64,000 nt of DNA, taken from an uncultured Pelagibacteraceae bacterium. GTDB taxonomy: Bacteria; Pseudomonadota; Alphaproteobacteria; Pelagibacterales; Pelagibacteraceae. How positions within the stretch are numbered: position 1 is the first letter of the stretch; the number at the start of each line of letters is the position of its first letter. The notes under the pieces are model-generated. The model was not told the DNA's origin and did not search any database. It worked only from the letters and a program-made list of their open reading frames with translations. Both the position numbers and the translations under genes were made by a program. The stretch covers positions 1 through 64,000 of the forward strand of contig CACMIX010000004.1 of assembly GCA_902613855.1 (NCBI GenBank), read 5' to 3'. Below are positions 25,301 through 35,485 of the stretch, one piece after another.

Positions 25301-25713
25301 TTTAAATTTTCATTCTTAATTTTGTTTTTAATATCTCCCATTATTTTACTATCTATGTAAAGTAGACCAGCAAGTCTTCTCATTAAATTAGTCTCGTATA
25401 AATCAGCATCTTTATTTGAGTATATTATAGCCCACAGTGCCTCTATTATTTTAATTTTATCATTTTCAGATAAATTTTTTACTTCTCTTGTAAATTCGAG
25501 AATTTGATTAGAATTTTCTTCAATAATTTTTGCATCCTTAATTGTAGAAGATAGATTTTCTTTGTTAACTCCCAATTCTAAAAGTGTTTTTTTAATTATT
25601 TCTTCTTCTTTGTCAGTATAATTTTCATCAATTTTAGCTGCATGGATTAACAAAGCGCCGACTTTAATTAAAAAGCTATCGTCAATTTTTTTATTATCTT
25701 TTTTAAAAAACAT
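25297..25713 (-). CDS. TerB-like (tellurite-resistance B fold) protein
   Basis: A soluble all-helical protein of 138 residues. [23 protein letters not shown] and the later [28 protein letters not shown] are the two halves of the TerB/DjlA-N fold, with acidic residues (D..D..E) that bind metal in TerB. It lies between the Suv3-like helicase and fdxA; in related genomes an S4-domain RNA-binding gene often occupies this area, and none is seen here. Function is unknown. Confidence 0.72.
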   Translation of the reverse strand: MFFKKDNKKIDDSFLIKVGALLIHAAKIDENYTDKEEEIIKKTLLELGVNKENLSSTIKDAKIIEENSNQILEFTREVKNLSENDKIKIIEALWAIIYSNKDADLYETNLMRRLAGLLYIDSKIMGDIKNKIKNENLK

Positions 25714-25718
25714 AATGA

Positions 25719-28199
25719 TTATCTTAGGTTTAAATTTTTTAAAATTTCAAAGGGATTTTCTTTTGAAATTTTTTTAATAGGAGCTTTTTTGAATTTTTTA
25801 ATTGGATTATATTTAAAATATATATCTTTTTCTTTTTCAAAAACTTTATAATTCATTTTCGATAAGAGTTTCTTAAAGTTTTCTTTACTGCATCCTAATA
25901 AATTTAGCATTTCAGGAACTACCTTAATGTCAGTTTTTTCTTTATTATTTGAATTAATGATTAACATAAATAGTCTTTCTAGAATATCTATCCTAACAAA
26001 AAATGCGTCAAATTTTTCAAAACCACATAAAAGCATGAAATTTTGATTTTTTAAGTCTTTATTGTCTATAAAATTTAGACCAAATGTAGGAGGTTTTAAG
26101 TTATAAAATTTTTGGTGAAAATTTTTCCACAATAAAGTTCTCAAAGAAACAGCTTCAGGCTTAATTAATTGATGCAGAAATACATGATACCGTCCAAATT
26201 TTACACCTAATTCCCTCAGAATTTTTCTTTCATTTTGACTTAGTTTTTTTAAGTATTCAGAAACCTGTTCTCTCTTCAGCACTCCATTATTTTCATAAAG
26301 CTGATAGGCTAAGGCTTTTATAGATGCGTTATTTTCTTTAATATTTTTTAGGTCAATAAGACTTTTTAATACCTCATTGATTTTTGTTTGAATCCATTTG
26401 TAAATATATTCATTTAATTTTTGCTTAGGGCCTTGATCAATTATATCATCTATAATTAAATTAAAATTAGGATTTAGATAATCTGCACCTGTAGAAAGCT
26501 TTGCAATCGGAAATTTGTTCCAATAAATTTTGAAATCTTCATGGAGTTGAATTAAACCTGTATCAATAATTGTCTGAATTCTTCTCTCAAGTTCTGGACC
26601 AATAGTCTGTCTTGCTGCTTTTTTTAATGATTTAATATCTGTCTCTAAAGCACCTTTTTTTAAGTCTAACTCTAATTTTAAACCATTTATTCTTCCAATA
26701 AATTGTTCATCAATCATTACGTTGTTATTTTCCAAGATTTCCGTTTTAAATTCCATGTCTTGTTTTAATCCCCTTGCAAGAACACTTGCTCTTTTATCAA
26801 TAAAAGTTTTAGTAAGTTCTTCATGAAGTCTATCTGAAAGTCTATCTTCTAAGTGTTTAGTTTTTTCAATCCAATAATCTTGATTTTCTACCCAATTATT
26901 TTTATTTGAAACATATGACCAAGTTCTTACATTTGCAATTCTATTTGATAAAGAATCAACATTTCCATCTAATTTATCAAGTTTCATAAGCTGTAATCTC
27001 AGATAGTCGTTAGAAATCACTCTTTTATCACTACTTAAAAACTTAAATACACTTCCAATAACCTCATAATGATTGCCATAAGTTTTTTTTACAAAATCAG
27101 GAATTTGACAACACTCCCATAGCAGACTTAGAGTTTTCTCATTAAATTTTAAATTAATAAAATTAGTATCTTTTAAAAAATATTTAAGGGCTTTTTCATC
27201 TTCACACTCATGTATTTTTCTTAACCATTCCATATGAGGTTTTTCATCTAAACTTTTAATTAAACTAGAGGAGTTATTAAAATTTAAATTTGAATTCCTC
27301 CAAAATAAAGTTCTTATTTCCTCAAATTTATGACTCTCTAAGAGATCTACATCTTCAGCTGTTATTTCTTTACATTCTCCAGTTATACCAAAACTGCCAT
27401 CATTTAAATATCTTCCGGCTCTTCCGGCTATTTGACCTATCTCAGAAAGATTAAGTCTCCTTAATTTTTTCCCATCAAATTTTTTAAGATTAGAAAAATA
27501 AACATGCTCTAAGTCCATATTAATACCCATTCCAATAGCATCAGTTGCAACTAAAAAATCCACATCTCCCGACTGATATAATTCTACTTGAGCATTTCTT
27601 GTTTTAGGACTAAGCGAACCCATTACTATAGCTGCTCCACCCTTTTGTCTTCTTATCAGCTCAGCTATTGCATAAACTTCTTCAGCAGAGAATGCTATAA
27701 TTGCTGTTTTTCTATTTATTCTAGAAATTTTTTTATGACCTGAATACGTAAGTTTTGACAGTCTATCTCTATTTATAAATTCTATATCACCATCTAACTT
27801 AGTGATAATATTTTTTATAGTATTAGATCCCATTAACATTGTAAGTTTTTCACCCCTCATATTTAAAAGTCTATCAGTAAAAATATGACCTCTTTCATGA
27901 TCGGCGCACATTTGTATTTCATCTACTGCAACAAATTCTAAATATTTGTCGATTGGCATAGACTCAACTGTGCATAAGAAATACTTGGCATTTGATGGAA
28001 TAATTTTTTCTTCACCAGTGATTAAAGCAACCTTATCAGTGCTTATCTTTTTTATTACTTTGTCATATACTTCTCTTGCTAATAATCTCAGAGGAAAACC
28101 AATCATTCCAGTTTCAAACGAGAGCATAGTTTCTATCGCAAGATGTGTTTTTCCAGTGTTTGTAGGTCCGAGAACAGCAGTAATTTTATTTTTCTTCAT
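25719..28199 (-). CDS. Suv3-like superfamily 2 helicase
   Basis: An 826-residue DExH-type helicase related to the mitochondrial degradosome helicase SUV3. Walker A is GPTNTGKTH at 11-19, motif II is VDEIQM, motif III-like MLMGSNT, and the second RecA domain has FLVATDAIGMGINM and QIAGRAGRY. C-terminal regions rich in helix and lysine follow. It is the first gene of a minus-strand run with TerB-like, fdxA and carD. In mitochondria SUV3 works with polynucleotide phosphorylase or an RNase in RNA decay; the alphaproteobacterial proteins are likely RNA helicases by ancestry. Confidence 0.88.
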   Translation of the reverse strand: MKKNKITAVLGPTNTGKTHLAIETMLSFETGMIGFPLRLLAREVYDKVIKKISTDKVALITGEEKIIPSNAKYFLCTVESMPIDKYLEFVAVDEIQMCADHERGHIFTDRLLNMRGEKLTMLMGSNTIKNIITKLDGDIEFINRDRLSKLTYSGHKKISRINRKTAIIAFSAEEVYAIAELIRRQKGGAAIVMGSLSPKTRNAQVELYQSGDVDFLVATDAIGMGINMDLEHVYFSNLKKFDGKKLRRLNLSEIGQIAGRAGRYLNDGSFGITGECKEITAEDVDLLESHKFEEIRTLFWRNSNLNFNNSSSLIKSLDEKPHMEWLRKIHECEDEKALKYFLKDTNFINLKFNEKTLSLLWECCQIPDFVKKTYGNHYEVIGSVFKFLSSDKRVISNDYLRLQLMKLDKLDGNVDSLSNRIANVRTWSYVSNKNNWVENQDYWIEKTKHLEDRLSDRLHEELTKTFIDKRASVLARGLKQDMEFKTEILENNNVMIDEQFIGRINGLKLELDLKKGALETDIKSLKKAARQTIGPELERRIQTIIDTGLIQLHEDFKIYWNKFPIAKLSTGADYLNPNFNLIIDDIIDQGPKQKLNEYIYKWIQTKINEVLKSLIDLKNIKENNASIKALAYQLYENNGVLKREQVSEYLKKLSQNERKILRELGVKFGRYHVFLHQLIKPEAVSLRTLLWKNFHQKFYNLKPPTFGLNFIDNKDLKNQNFMLLCGFEKFDAFFVRIDILERLFMLIINSNNKEKTDIKVVPEMLNLLGCSKENFKKLLSKMNYKVFEKEKDIYFKYNPIKKFKKAPIKKISKENPFEILKNLNLR

Positions 28200-28305
28200 T
28201 TCTATGTTTGGTATTATTTTTTTTTTACCTACCAGATATTGTTGCAGCCGTAGAACAAAAATAGACTAAAACATGACCGAATCGGAGGGTAAAAAGTTCT
28301 CATTT

Positions 28306-28704
28306 TTATTTTTTCAAAATTTTCCAAATACCTGAAGCAGAGGTTATAATTTTTTTATCACAGCTAAGTTCACAAAACAGAAAAACCAGTGTTTTAGTTC
28401 TTTTTAGAATTCTAGCGTGCCCAACTATTTCGTCACCTTCTTTTGAAGAACCAATAAATTTTATGTCTAAAGAAATTGTTACACAGGGAACTTTACCAGC
28501 AGCTCGATGAGCCGCAGTTCCAGCTCCTGAGTCGATTAGAGCTGACAAATATCCACCATGAGTTATGCCTATAGCATTCAAATGATTTTTATTTATTATG
28601 GATTTAAATTCATATTCTGTTTCTGATATTGTTCTAAATAAAACACCTCCATTATGTTTCATAAAACCAGGTTTAATACTTATCTGTTCAAATTCTTTAG
28701 TCAT
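28306..28704 (-). CDS. PaaI-type hotdog thioesterase
   Basis: A protein of 132 residues when started at the ATG at 28704; the frame extends upstream to 28797 but that part looks unlike the family. HLNAIGITHGGYLSALIDSGAGTAAH is the PaaI/YbgC-like active-site helix with the HGG motif, and VTISLDIKFIGSSKEGDEI is the typical strand. Such enzymes hydrolyse acyl-CoA thioesters. The substrate is unknown. It is separated from the helicase by about 100 bases that hold no gene. Confidence 0.82.
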   Translation of the reverse strand: MTKEFEQISIKPGFMKHNGGVLFRTISETEYEFKSIINKNHLNAIGITHGGYLSALIDSGAGTAAHRAAGKVPCVTISLDIKFIGSSKEGDEIVGHARILKRTKTLVFLFCELSCDKKIITSASGIWKILKK

Positions 28705-28818
28705 TCCTATAACAAGTAAGTTAAGATTATTAAAATTATCACAATAATGATAAAAAAATATACTACTGATTTTTGTAAAGAAGCTTTTATAAGCCAATCA
28801 AACATTTTAATTCCTATT

Positions 28819-28895
28819 TGGTGGACCGCCCAGAACTCGAATCTGGAATCTCCCGGTTCGTAGCCGAGCGCCTTATCCAATTTGGCCAGCGGTCC
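28819..28895 (-). tRNA. tRNA-Arg (anticodon ACG)
   Basis: On the minus strand the acceptor stem GGACCGC (28889-28895) pairs with GCGGTCC (28823-28829), followed by A and an encoded CCA at 28819-28821. The anticodon stem CTCGG/CCGGG encloses CTACGAA with anticodon ACG, which after A-to-I editing reads CGU, CGC and CGA. The T arm CCAGA-TTCGAGT-TCTGG is regular. Confidence 0.97.
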
Positions 28896-28968
28896 TTATT
28901 AGTTATATATTTCATATATCAAAGTTTTTGATGTAATTTAACTTATAAAATAATATGTTGACAATTTA

Positions 28969-30156
28969 ATGAGCAAAATTCCTAAAGACGTTGTTATTAC
29001 CTCAGCATTAAGAACACCAATAGGTAAATATAAAGGATCTCTTAAAAACATCAGTGCAGATAAGCTTGGTGCACTGGTTATTAAAGAGGCAATTTTCAAA
29101 TCGAGTCTTAAAGGAGAAGATATAGATGAGGTTATTATGGGACATGTTCTCACAGCAGGTCTTGGTCAAAATCCTGCAAGACAAGCTTCAATTCACGCAG
29201 GAGTTCCTGTTTCAAAACCTGCACACATAGTAAATCAAGTATGTGGATCTGGTTTAAGATCTATTGTATCCGCTTATCAATCAATAAAGCTAGGTGAGAA
29301 TGAGATTGTTGTTGCAGGTGGACAAGAAAACATGTCTAGAGCAACACATGCAATTTTCTTAAGAGATGATAAAAAATTTATTGAAGATAATTTGATAGAC
29401 ACAATGATAAAAGATGGACTGACAGACTCTTTTAACGATTATCATATGGGCGTTACAGCAGAAAATGTTGCAGAAAAATACAATATTTCCCGACAAGAGC
29501 AGGATATTTTTTCTATAAGTTCTCAAAAAAAAGCAAAAAAAGCTTATGAGGAAAAAAAGTTTAAGGATGAATTAATAAAGTTACAAATCCAAACCAACCA
29601 TGAAAAATTTATTTTTGAACATGATGAATATTTGCGAAATAATATAAATCTAGATGATTTAGAAAAGCTAAAAACAGTATTTAAAGAAAACGGAACTGTT
29701 ACACCTGGTAATTCCTCTGGATTAAACGATGGTGCTGCTGCTATAGTTTTAATGACTAGAGAAAAAGCTGAGTTAAAATCCTTAGAAATACTTTCAAACA
29801 TTGTGTCATGGGCATCCTCAGGAGTTGACCCTTCTCTTATGGGACTTGGACCAATCCCCTCAGTTAAAGAGGCTCTAAGTAAAGCTCAGTGGAAAATAGA
29901 GGATGTAGATTTGTTTGAAATTAATGAAGCTTTCGCAGCACAATCTATCGCAGTTATAAGAGAACTAAAAATCCCAGAGGAAAAGGTTAACGTAAACGGT
30001 GGAGCAATAGCTTTAGGTCATCCTATAGGTGCCTCAGGAACAAGAATACTTGTCACATTAATTCATGAACTTAAAAGACGAGGAAAAAAGAAAGGTTGTG
30101 CGGCACTCTGCATTGGTGGAGGTATGGGCATAGCCATGTGTGTTGAGAGAAATTAA
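28969..30156 (+). CDS. Acetyl-CoA C-acetyltransferase (thiolase)
   Basis: A 395-residue thiolase II-type enzyme that joins two acetyl-CoA or splits acetoacetyl-CoA. Catalytic cysteine lies in HIVNQVCGSGLRS (about residue 90), the histidine in NVNGGAIALGHPIGASGTR, and the second cysteine in AALCIGGGMGIA. Length and motifs fit PhaA/AtoB rather than the fatty acid beta-oxidation FadA type, but this is not certain. No PHA genes are nearby; the pyruvate dehydrogenase genes, which make acetyl-CoA, follow. Confidence 0.88.
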   Translation: MSKIPKDVVITSALRTPIGKYKGSLKNISADKLGALVIKEAIFKSSLKGEDIDEVIMGHVLTAGLGQNPARQASIHAGVPVSKPAHIVNQVCGSGLRSIVSAYQSIKLGENEIVVAGGQENMSRATHAIFLRDDKKFIEDNLIDTMIKDGLTDSFNDYHMGVTAENVAEKYNISRQEQDIFSISSQKKAKKAYEEKKFKDELIKLQIQTNHEKFIFEHDEYLRNNINLDDLEKLKTVFKENGTVTPGNSSGLNDGAAAIVLMTREKAELKSLEILSNIVSWASSGVDPSLMGLGPIPSVKEALSKAQWKIEDVDLFEINEAFAAQSIAVIRELKIPEEKVNVNGGAIALGHPIGASGTRILVTLIHELKRRGKKKGCAALCIGGGMGIAMCVERN

Positions 30157-30282
30157 CACATTACATTTAGTTTTTTTGTGAATTTTTGCACAATATCTTA
30201 ACAACATTAACAAAAAACTCATTAATGTGATAAAAATAGAATTTAATAAAGTTTTTTTGAGTATATAAAACAACTAAAAAAA

Positions 30283-33200
30283 ATGAGCGAAAAATTACTT
30301 GTCCCTGATATTGGTGAATTCGAAAATGTTGAAGTAATTGAAATATTAGTAAAATCAGGAGATAAAATACAAAAAAATGATCCTCTAATAACTATCGAAA
30401 GTGATAAATCTAGTGTTGAAATTCCTTCAACAGTGGATGGAAAAATTGAAAGCATTGGGCTTAAAGTTGGTGATAAAGTTTCAAAAGGAGATTTGATTTT
30501 AAATTATTTATCTTCAACGATAACTACAACTGCTGATACAATTCCAAAAGATACGCAAAATATAATTAAACAGGCAGAAGAAGTTATTGCTGTCCAAAAA
30601 GACAAAGAGAAAGAAAAAGAAATAAAAAATATTATTCCTGAAAAAAAACAATCAATTATTCAAGTCAGCAATGGTGCAGATATAGATCCTTTGGAAACGA
30701 AAGATTGGTTAGAGTCTTTATCAGCTGTAATTTCTAAAGATGGAAATCATAGAGCTCATTTCTTAATTAAAGAATTAATAAACAAAGCTTACCGTGAAGG
30801 TGCAAATATTCCTTACACTCAAAATACACCATATATTAATACAATACCCCCTGAAGCTGAGGTAAAATCTAATGGAGATCAAAATATTGAGAGAAGAATT
30901 AGGTCATTAATTAGATGGAATTCAGCTGCTATGGTAGTTAGGGCTAATCAAAAATTTCCTGAATTAGGCGGACATATAGGTACGTTTGCGTCAGCAGCAA
31001 CTCTGTATGATGTAGGAATGAACCATTTTTGGAGAGCAAAAAATAATAAATTTGGTGGAGATTTGATTTACTTTCAAGGTCATAGCGCTCCAGGAATGTA
31101 TGCAAGAGCATTTTTAGAGGGAAGATTAAATGAAAAACAGTTAGATAGTTTTAGACAAGAAGTCAAACCTGGAGGATTATCCTCTTATCCACACCCGTGG
31201 CTAATGCCAAAGTTTTGGCAATTTCCAACAGTTTCTATGGGTCTTGGTCCTATGCTAGCAATATATCAAGCCAGATACATGAAATATTTAATCAATAGAG
31301 GACTAATAAAAGATGAAGGAAGAAAAGTATGGGCTTTCTTAGGTGATGGAGAGATGGATGAACCAGAGTCAATGGGAGCAATAGGTTTAGCTGCTAGAGA
31401 GAATTTAGATAATTTAATTTTTGTTATTAACTGTAATCTTCAAAGACTGGATGGACCTGTAAGAGGTAATGGAAAAATAATTCAAGAACTTGAGGGGAGT
31501 TTTAGAGGGTCTGGTTGGAACGTAATTAAAGTAATTTGGGGTTCTTATTGGGACTCTTTACTGTCCAACGATAAAGAAGGCCATTTAGTAAAGCTTATGA
31601 ATGAGACAGTTGACGGAGAATACCAGGCAGCTAAAGCAAGGAATGGTGCTTATGTAAGAGAAAAATTCTTTGGAAAATATCCTGAAACTTTAGCAATGGT
31701 TTCAAGTCTATCAGATAAAGATATCTGGAGATTAAACAGAGGCGGCCATGATCCACATAAAGTTTATGCAGCATATGATAAAGCAACCAAACATCAAGGA
31801 AGCCCAACAGTTATTATTGCTAAAACTATTAAAGGATATGGTATGGGAAAATCTGGAGAAAGTGTTAACACAACCCATCAAACAAAAAAATTAGATGTAG
31901 ATGATCTAATGTATTATAGAGACCGTTTTGATGTACCTTTGACAGACGAACAAGTTAGAAATATTGAATATTTTAGACCGGATGAAAAATCTCAAGAAAT
32001 TAAATATTTAAAAGAGAGAAGAATTAAACTAGGTGGATTTTTGCCAGAGAGGTCAACTTTTGCAAAACCTATTAAAGCACCTTCAAAAGATATTTTTGAT
32101 TTTATGAAAGTATCAACTGGTGAAAAAGAAATGTCTACAACAATGGCTCTCGTTAGAATGTTAACTAATTTGATGAGAGATAAAAATATTTCTCCAAGAT
32201 TAGTTCCTATAATTCCAGATGAAGCAAGAACATTTGGTATGGAAGGATTTTTTCAAAAAATTGGAATTTATGCTCATGAAGGTCAAAAATATGAACCAGA
32301 AGATTCTGCACAATTAAGCTCATATAGAGAAGAAAAAAGCGGACAAGTTCTAGAGGAAGGAATTAATGAGGCAGGTGCAATGTCATCATGGATTGCTGCA
32401 GCAACAGCTTACACAAATCATGATATTGAAATGATTCCAATCTACACTTTTTATTCTATGTTTGGTTTTCAAAGAATTGGAGACCTTGCTTGGGCAGCTG
32501 GAGATAGTCAAGCCAGAGGTTTTTTGATTGGTGCTACTGCAGGAAGGACAACATTAGCTGGAGAAGGTCTACAACACCAGGATGGTCATAGTCATTTAAT
32601 TGCTTCTACTATTCCAAATTGTGTAGCTTATGATCCAACATTCCATTATGAACTGGCAGTAATTTTTAGAGAAGGTTTGAGAAGGATGCACGAGAAAAAA
32701 GAAAATGTCTTTTATTACATTACGACAATGAATGAAAATTACTCTCATCCAGAAATGCCAAAAGACAAAAATACAGAAGAAGGAATATTAAAAGGGATGT
32801 ACAAAATAAAAGATTTTGACAAACATAAAAAAACTAAAATTCAACTTCTTGGATCAGGTACAATACTCCGAGAAATGATTTCAGCAGCTGAAATTTTGCA
32901 AAAAGATTATCAAATTGATAGCGAAATTTGGAGTGTTACTAGTTTTAATGAACTTAGAAAAGATGGAATGGAGGTTGAGAGATATAATTTGTTAAATCCA
33001 GACAAAGAACCAAAAATATCTTTTGTTGAGCAATGTTTAAGTAAAACAGAGGGTCCAATTATGGCTGCTTCAGATTATATGAGAATGAATTCAGATCAAA
33101 TTAGACCTTATACTAATAAAAGTTTCTACTCTCTGGGGGCTGATGGTTTTGGAAGGAGTGATACAAGAAAAAACTTAAGAAAATTCTTTGAAGTGGATAA

Positions 33201-33327
33201 AGAGCACATAGTTGCATATGGATTAAGTATTTTGGCAAAAGAGCAACTTATAGCCTCAAAACATGCAAAAGAAGCAATGAAAAAATATAACATTGATGGC
33301 AACAAGCCAATGCCCACTAAATTATAA
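30283..33327 (+). CDS. aceE: Pyruvate dehydrogenase E1, homodimeric type, with N-terminal lipoyl domain
   Basis: A 1014-residue E1 that decarboxylates pyruvate with thiamine diphosphate. Residues 1-77 form a lipoyl domain with the lipoyl-lysine K42 in IESDKSSVEIP, then a charged linker (about 78-140) and the full E1 starting ADIDPLETKDWLESL. The thiamine motif begins GDGEMDEPESMG near residue 354 and ends INCNLQRLDGPVRGN. Typical AceE is about 890 residues with no lipoyl domain; the extra 125 residues here are the added domain and linker. The lipoyl domain closely resembles that of the next gene, aceF. The ATG at 30283 is before the domain, with the domain in frame. Confidence 0.95.
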   Translation: MSEKLLVPDIGEFENVEVIEILVKSGDKIQKNDPLITIESDKSSVEIPSTVDGKIESIGLKVGDKVSKGDLILNYLSSTITTTADTIPKDTQNIIKQAEEVIAVQKDKEKEKEIKNIIPEKKQSIIQVSNGADIDPLETKDWLESLSAVISKDGNHRAHFLIKELINKAYREGANIPYTQNTPYINTIPPEAEVKSNGDQNIERRIRSLIRWNSAAMVVRANQKFPELGGHIGTFASAATLYDVGMNHFWRAKNNKFGGDLIYFQGHSAPGMYARAFLEGRLNEKQLDSFRQEVKPGGLSSYPHPWLMPKFWQFPTVSMGLGPMLAIYQARYMKYLINRGLIKDEGRKVWAFLGDGEMDEPESMGAIGLAARENLDNLIFVINCNLQRLDGPVRGNGKIIQELEGSFRGSGWNVIKVIWGSYWDSLLSNDKEGHLVKLMNETVDGEYQAAKARNGAYVREKFFGKYPETLAMVSSLSDKDIWRLNRGGHDPHKVYAAYDKATKHQGSPTVIIAKTIKGYGMGKSGESVNTTHQTKKLDVDDLMYYRDRFDVPLTDEQVRNIEYFRPDEKSQEIKYLKERRIKLGGFLPERSTFAKPIKAPSKDIFDFMKVSTGEKEMSTTMALVRMLTNLMRDKNISPRLVPIIPDEARTFGMEGFFQKIGIYAHEGQKYEPEDSAQLSSYREEKSGQVLEEGINEAGAMSSWIAAATAYTNHDIEMIPIYTFYSMFGFQRIGDLAWAAGDSQARGFLIGATAGRTTLAGEGLQHQDGHSHLIASTIPNCVAYDPTFHYELAVIFREGLRRMHEKKENVFYYITTMNENYSHPEMPKDKNTEEGILKGMYKIKDFDKHKKTKIQLLGSGTILREMISAAEILQKDYQIDSEIWSVTSFNELRKDGMEVERYNLLNPDKEPKISFVEQCLSKTEGPIMAASDYMRMNSDQIRPYTNKSFYSLGADGFGRSDTRKNLRKFFEVDKEHIVAYGLSILAKEQLIASKHAKEAMKKYNIDGNKPMPTKL

Positions 33328-33328
33328 A

Positions 33329-34585
33329 ATGAAAGAGATTGATATTAAGGTTCCTAATATTGGTGATTTCACAGACGTTGAAGTAATAGAAGTTTTGGTA
33401 AATGAAGGACAAGATATATTAAAAAATGATCCATTAATAACAATTGAGAGTGATAAATCTAGCGTTGAAATTCCATCAAACTTTGAAGGAAAAGTCAAAT
33501 CTCTTAAATTAAAAGTCGGCGATAAAGTTTCTGAGGGTGATTTAATTTTAATTTTAGAAAGTTTGTCAAGTGAAAGTAAAATTAAAGAAGAAGCAAAAAT
33601 TGAAAAACAATCTGAACCAATTGTAGAAATAAAAAAGGCAGCAGAACAAATTTCTATATCCCAAGAAAAAATTAAAGATATTTCCTCTGCAAGTCCAAAA
33701 GCTAGAAAATTTGCAAGAGAGCTTGGTATTAATATTGATGATGTGATAGGTAGTGAAAAAGATGGAAGAGTAATAGAGGATGATATTAAGAAATTTGTTT
33801 CTTCAAAATCAGCAAATAATTATCAAGCAAAAGAAATCAAACCAATTAAAATCAAGAATGAGTACGAACACGCAGATTTTGGAAAAGTTGAGATTAAAGA
33901 TATACCAAGAGTAAAGAAATTAGCTTCAACTTATCTTACAAATTCTTGGACAACCATTCCTCATGTAACTAATCATGATGAAGCGGATATAACTGAAATG
34001 GAAAGTTTTAGAACTTCTTTGAAAGATATTTATACTGGAGAAAAAATAAAAATTACCCCTTTGGCATTTATTATAAAAGCGTTAGTTGCTTCTTTAAAAA
34101 AGTTTCCAAGTTTTAATTCTTCAATAGATGAGATTGAAAGTGGAAAAATGACTTTAAAAAAATACTATCATATTGGAATTGCAGTTGATACTCCAAATGG
34201 ATTGATGGTTCCAAAAATCAGAGATGCAAATAATAAAAAAATTTCATTAATCAGTAAAGAGTTAAAACAAGTCAGTGAACTTTGCAGAAATCTAAAAATA
34301 GATAAAAAAGAATTATTTGGAGGATCAATGACGATTACAAGCCTAGGAGGAATTGGCGGATCTTTCTTTACACCAATTATAAATTATCCTGAAGTAGCTA
34401 TTTTGGGTGTTGGAAGGTCAGAAAAAAAACAAGTTTTTTTAAATGGAAAGTTTCAAATAAGAACAATGTTACCAATTTCTCTTTCTTATGATCATAGAAT
34501 TATTGACGGAGCAGAAGCTGCTCGGTTTAATAAAGATTTAAAAGAAAATTTAGGAAATAATTTCGCTTATAAGTTAGCCGTATAA
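33329..34585 (+). CDS. aceF: Pyruvate dehydrogenase E2, dihydrolipoyl acetyltransferase
   Basis: A 418-residue E2 with one lipoyl domain (1-78, lysine K43 in IESDKSSVEIP), a peripheral-subunit-binding domain (SPKARKFARELGINIDDVIGS...GRVIEDDIKKF, about 120-155) and the catalytic acetyltransferase domain ending with SYDHRIIDGAEAARF, where H and D form the active site. I use the ATG at 33329, one base after the aceE stop; an earlier in-frame ATG lies inside aceE. E. coli E2 has three lipoyl domains; this one has one, and the E1 carries another. The E3 gene is not in the window. Confidence 0.95.
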   Translation: MKEIDIKVPNIGDFTDVEVIEVLVNEGQDILKNDPLITIESDKSSVEIPSNFEGKVKSLKLKVGDKVSEGDLILILESLSSESKIKEEAKIEKQSEPIVEIKKAAEQISISQEKIKDISSASPKARKFARELGINIDDVIGSEKDGRVIEDDIKKFVSSKSANNYQAKEIKPIKIKNEYEHADFGKVEIKDIPRVKKLASTYLTNSWTTIPHVTNHDEADITEMESFRTSLKDIYTGEKIKITPLAFIIKALVASLKKFPSFNSSIDEIESGKMTLKKYYHIGIAVDTPNGLMVPKIRDANNKKISLISKELKQVSELCRNLKIDKKELFGGSMTITSLGGIGGSFFTPIINYPEVAILGVGRSEKKQVFLNGKFQIRTMLPISLSYDHRIIDGAEAARFNKDLKENLGNNFAYKLAV

Positions 34586-34591
34586 TTATTT

Positions 34592-35485
34592 ATGACAAAA
34601 TCTATATCTTTACTCAGTGCTTTACTGTGTACTTTTATTTGGGGAACAACTTTTATAGCTCAAGATACTGGGATGGACAATATAGGACCCTTTACATTTA
34701 ATGCAGCTCGATTTTTTATAGGTTTTTTAGCTATTATTCCCTTGGTACTCCTATTTGAGGTAAAAAAAATGAAATCTGAGTTTAAGGTTGATTTTAAAAC
34801 ATTTGCAATTTTCTCTTTTTTGATTGGTTCTTCTCTTTTTTTAGGGTCTGGTTTGCAACAGGTTGCTTTACTTTATACCGATGTTGCTAATGCAGCTTTT
34901 TTTACAATTTTTTATGTTCCAATGGTGCCGATTATAATTTTTTTGTTTGGAAAAATTTCTATACATTGGAGTATATGGCCATCTGTAATTTTATGTTTAA
35001 TAGGAGGGTATTTATTAACGAATTTTTATGATGCTACAATTAGGCTTGGAGACGGCTTAGTTATTTTAGGGGCACTTTTTTGGAGCACTCATATTATTTT
35101 TGTGGGAATTATAGTAAAAAAATACAATCTACCACTTACTATAGGTGCTGTACAAACATTAATAGTCTCAATGTTTTCATTTGCTATTGGTTTAGTTTAC
35201 GAGGAATTTATTTTAGTAAATATATTAAAAGAATTAGATTCAATATTATATGCAGGAATTTTATCTGGAGGATTAGCATTTGTATTACAGATTTATGCAC
35301 AAAAAAATATTTCACCTGCACCAGCAGCAATTATTTTTTCACTTGAGGGAGTGTTTGCCACAATAGCTGCTTGGTTTCTATTGAGTCAGATTTTAGATAT
35401 TAATAACTTACTTGGCTGTTTTTTCATTTTGTGTGGAGTACTATTATCTCAGTTACTTCCTTTAATGAAAAAAAGATATCTTTAA
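34592..35485 (+). CDS. EamA/DMT-family transporter
   Basis: A membrane protein of 297 residues with about ten helices in two repeated EamA halves (first TFIWGTTFIAQDTGM, second GALFWSTHIIFVG). The WGT motif and the AxxPxxxxL-type pattern fit drug/metabolite transporters. It starts 6 bases after aceF and may be cotranscribed. The substrate cannot be read; amino acids, osmolytes or nucleosides are typical of the family. Overlaps the convergent uppP by 4 bases. Confidence 0.85.
   Translation: MTKSISLLSALLCTFIWGTTFIAQDTGMDNIGPFTFNAARFFIGFLAIIPLVLLFEVKKMKSEFKVDFKTFAIFSFLIGSSLFLGSGLQQVALLYTDVANAAFFTIFYVPMVPIIIFLFGKISIHWSIWPSVILCLIGGYLLTNFYDATIRLGDGLVILGALFWSTHIIFVGIIVKKYNLPLTIGAVQTLIVSMFSFAIGLVYEEFILVNILKELDSILYAGILSGGLAFVLQIYAQKNISPAPAAIIFSLEGVFATIAAWFLLSQILDINNLLGCFFILCGVLLSQLLPLMKKRYL

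Noticed and set aside
28200-28305. Small gene or RNA between the helicase and the thioesterase
   Set aside because: A 24-codon minus-strand frame and a short CCGAATCGG palindrome (28277-28285) are present, but no family, SRP-type or other RNA motif is recognisable.
28705-28797. Longer N terminus for the PaaI-type thioesterase
   Set aside because: The 31 extra residues are aromatic- and Asn-rich with no family counterpart, and the ATG at 28704 gives the normal length.
28957-28962. TTGACA just before the thiolase as a promoter -35
   Set aside because: It lies only a few bases before the ATG at 28969, so no -10 can fit upstream of the coding start.
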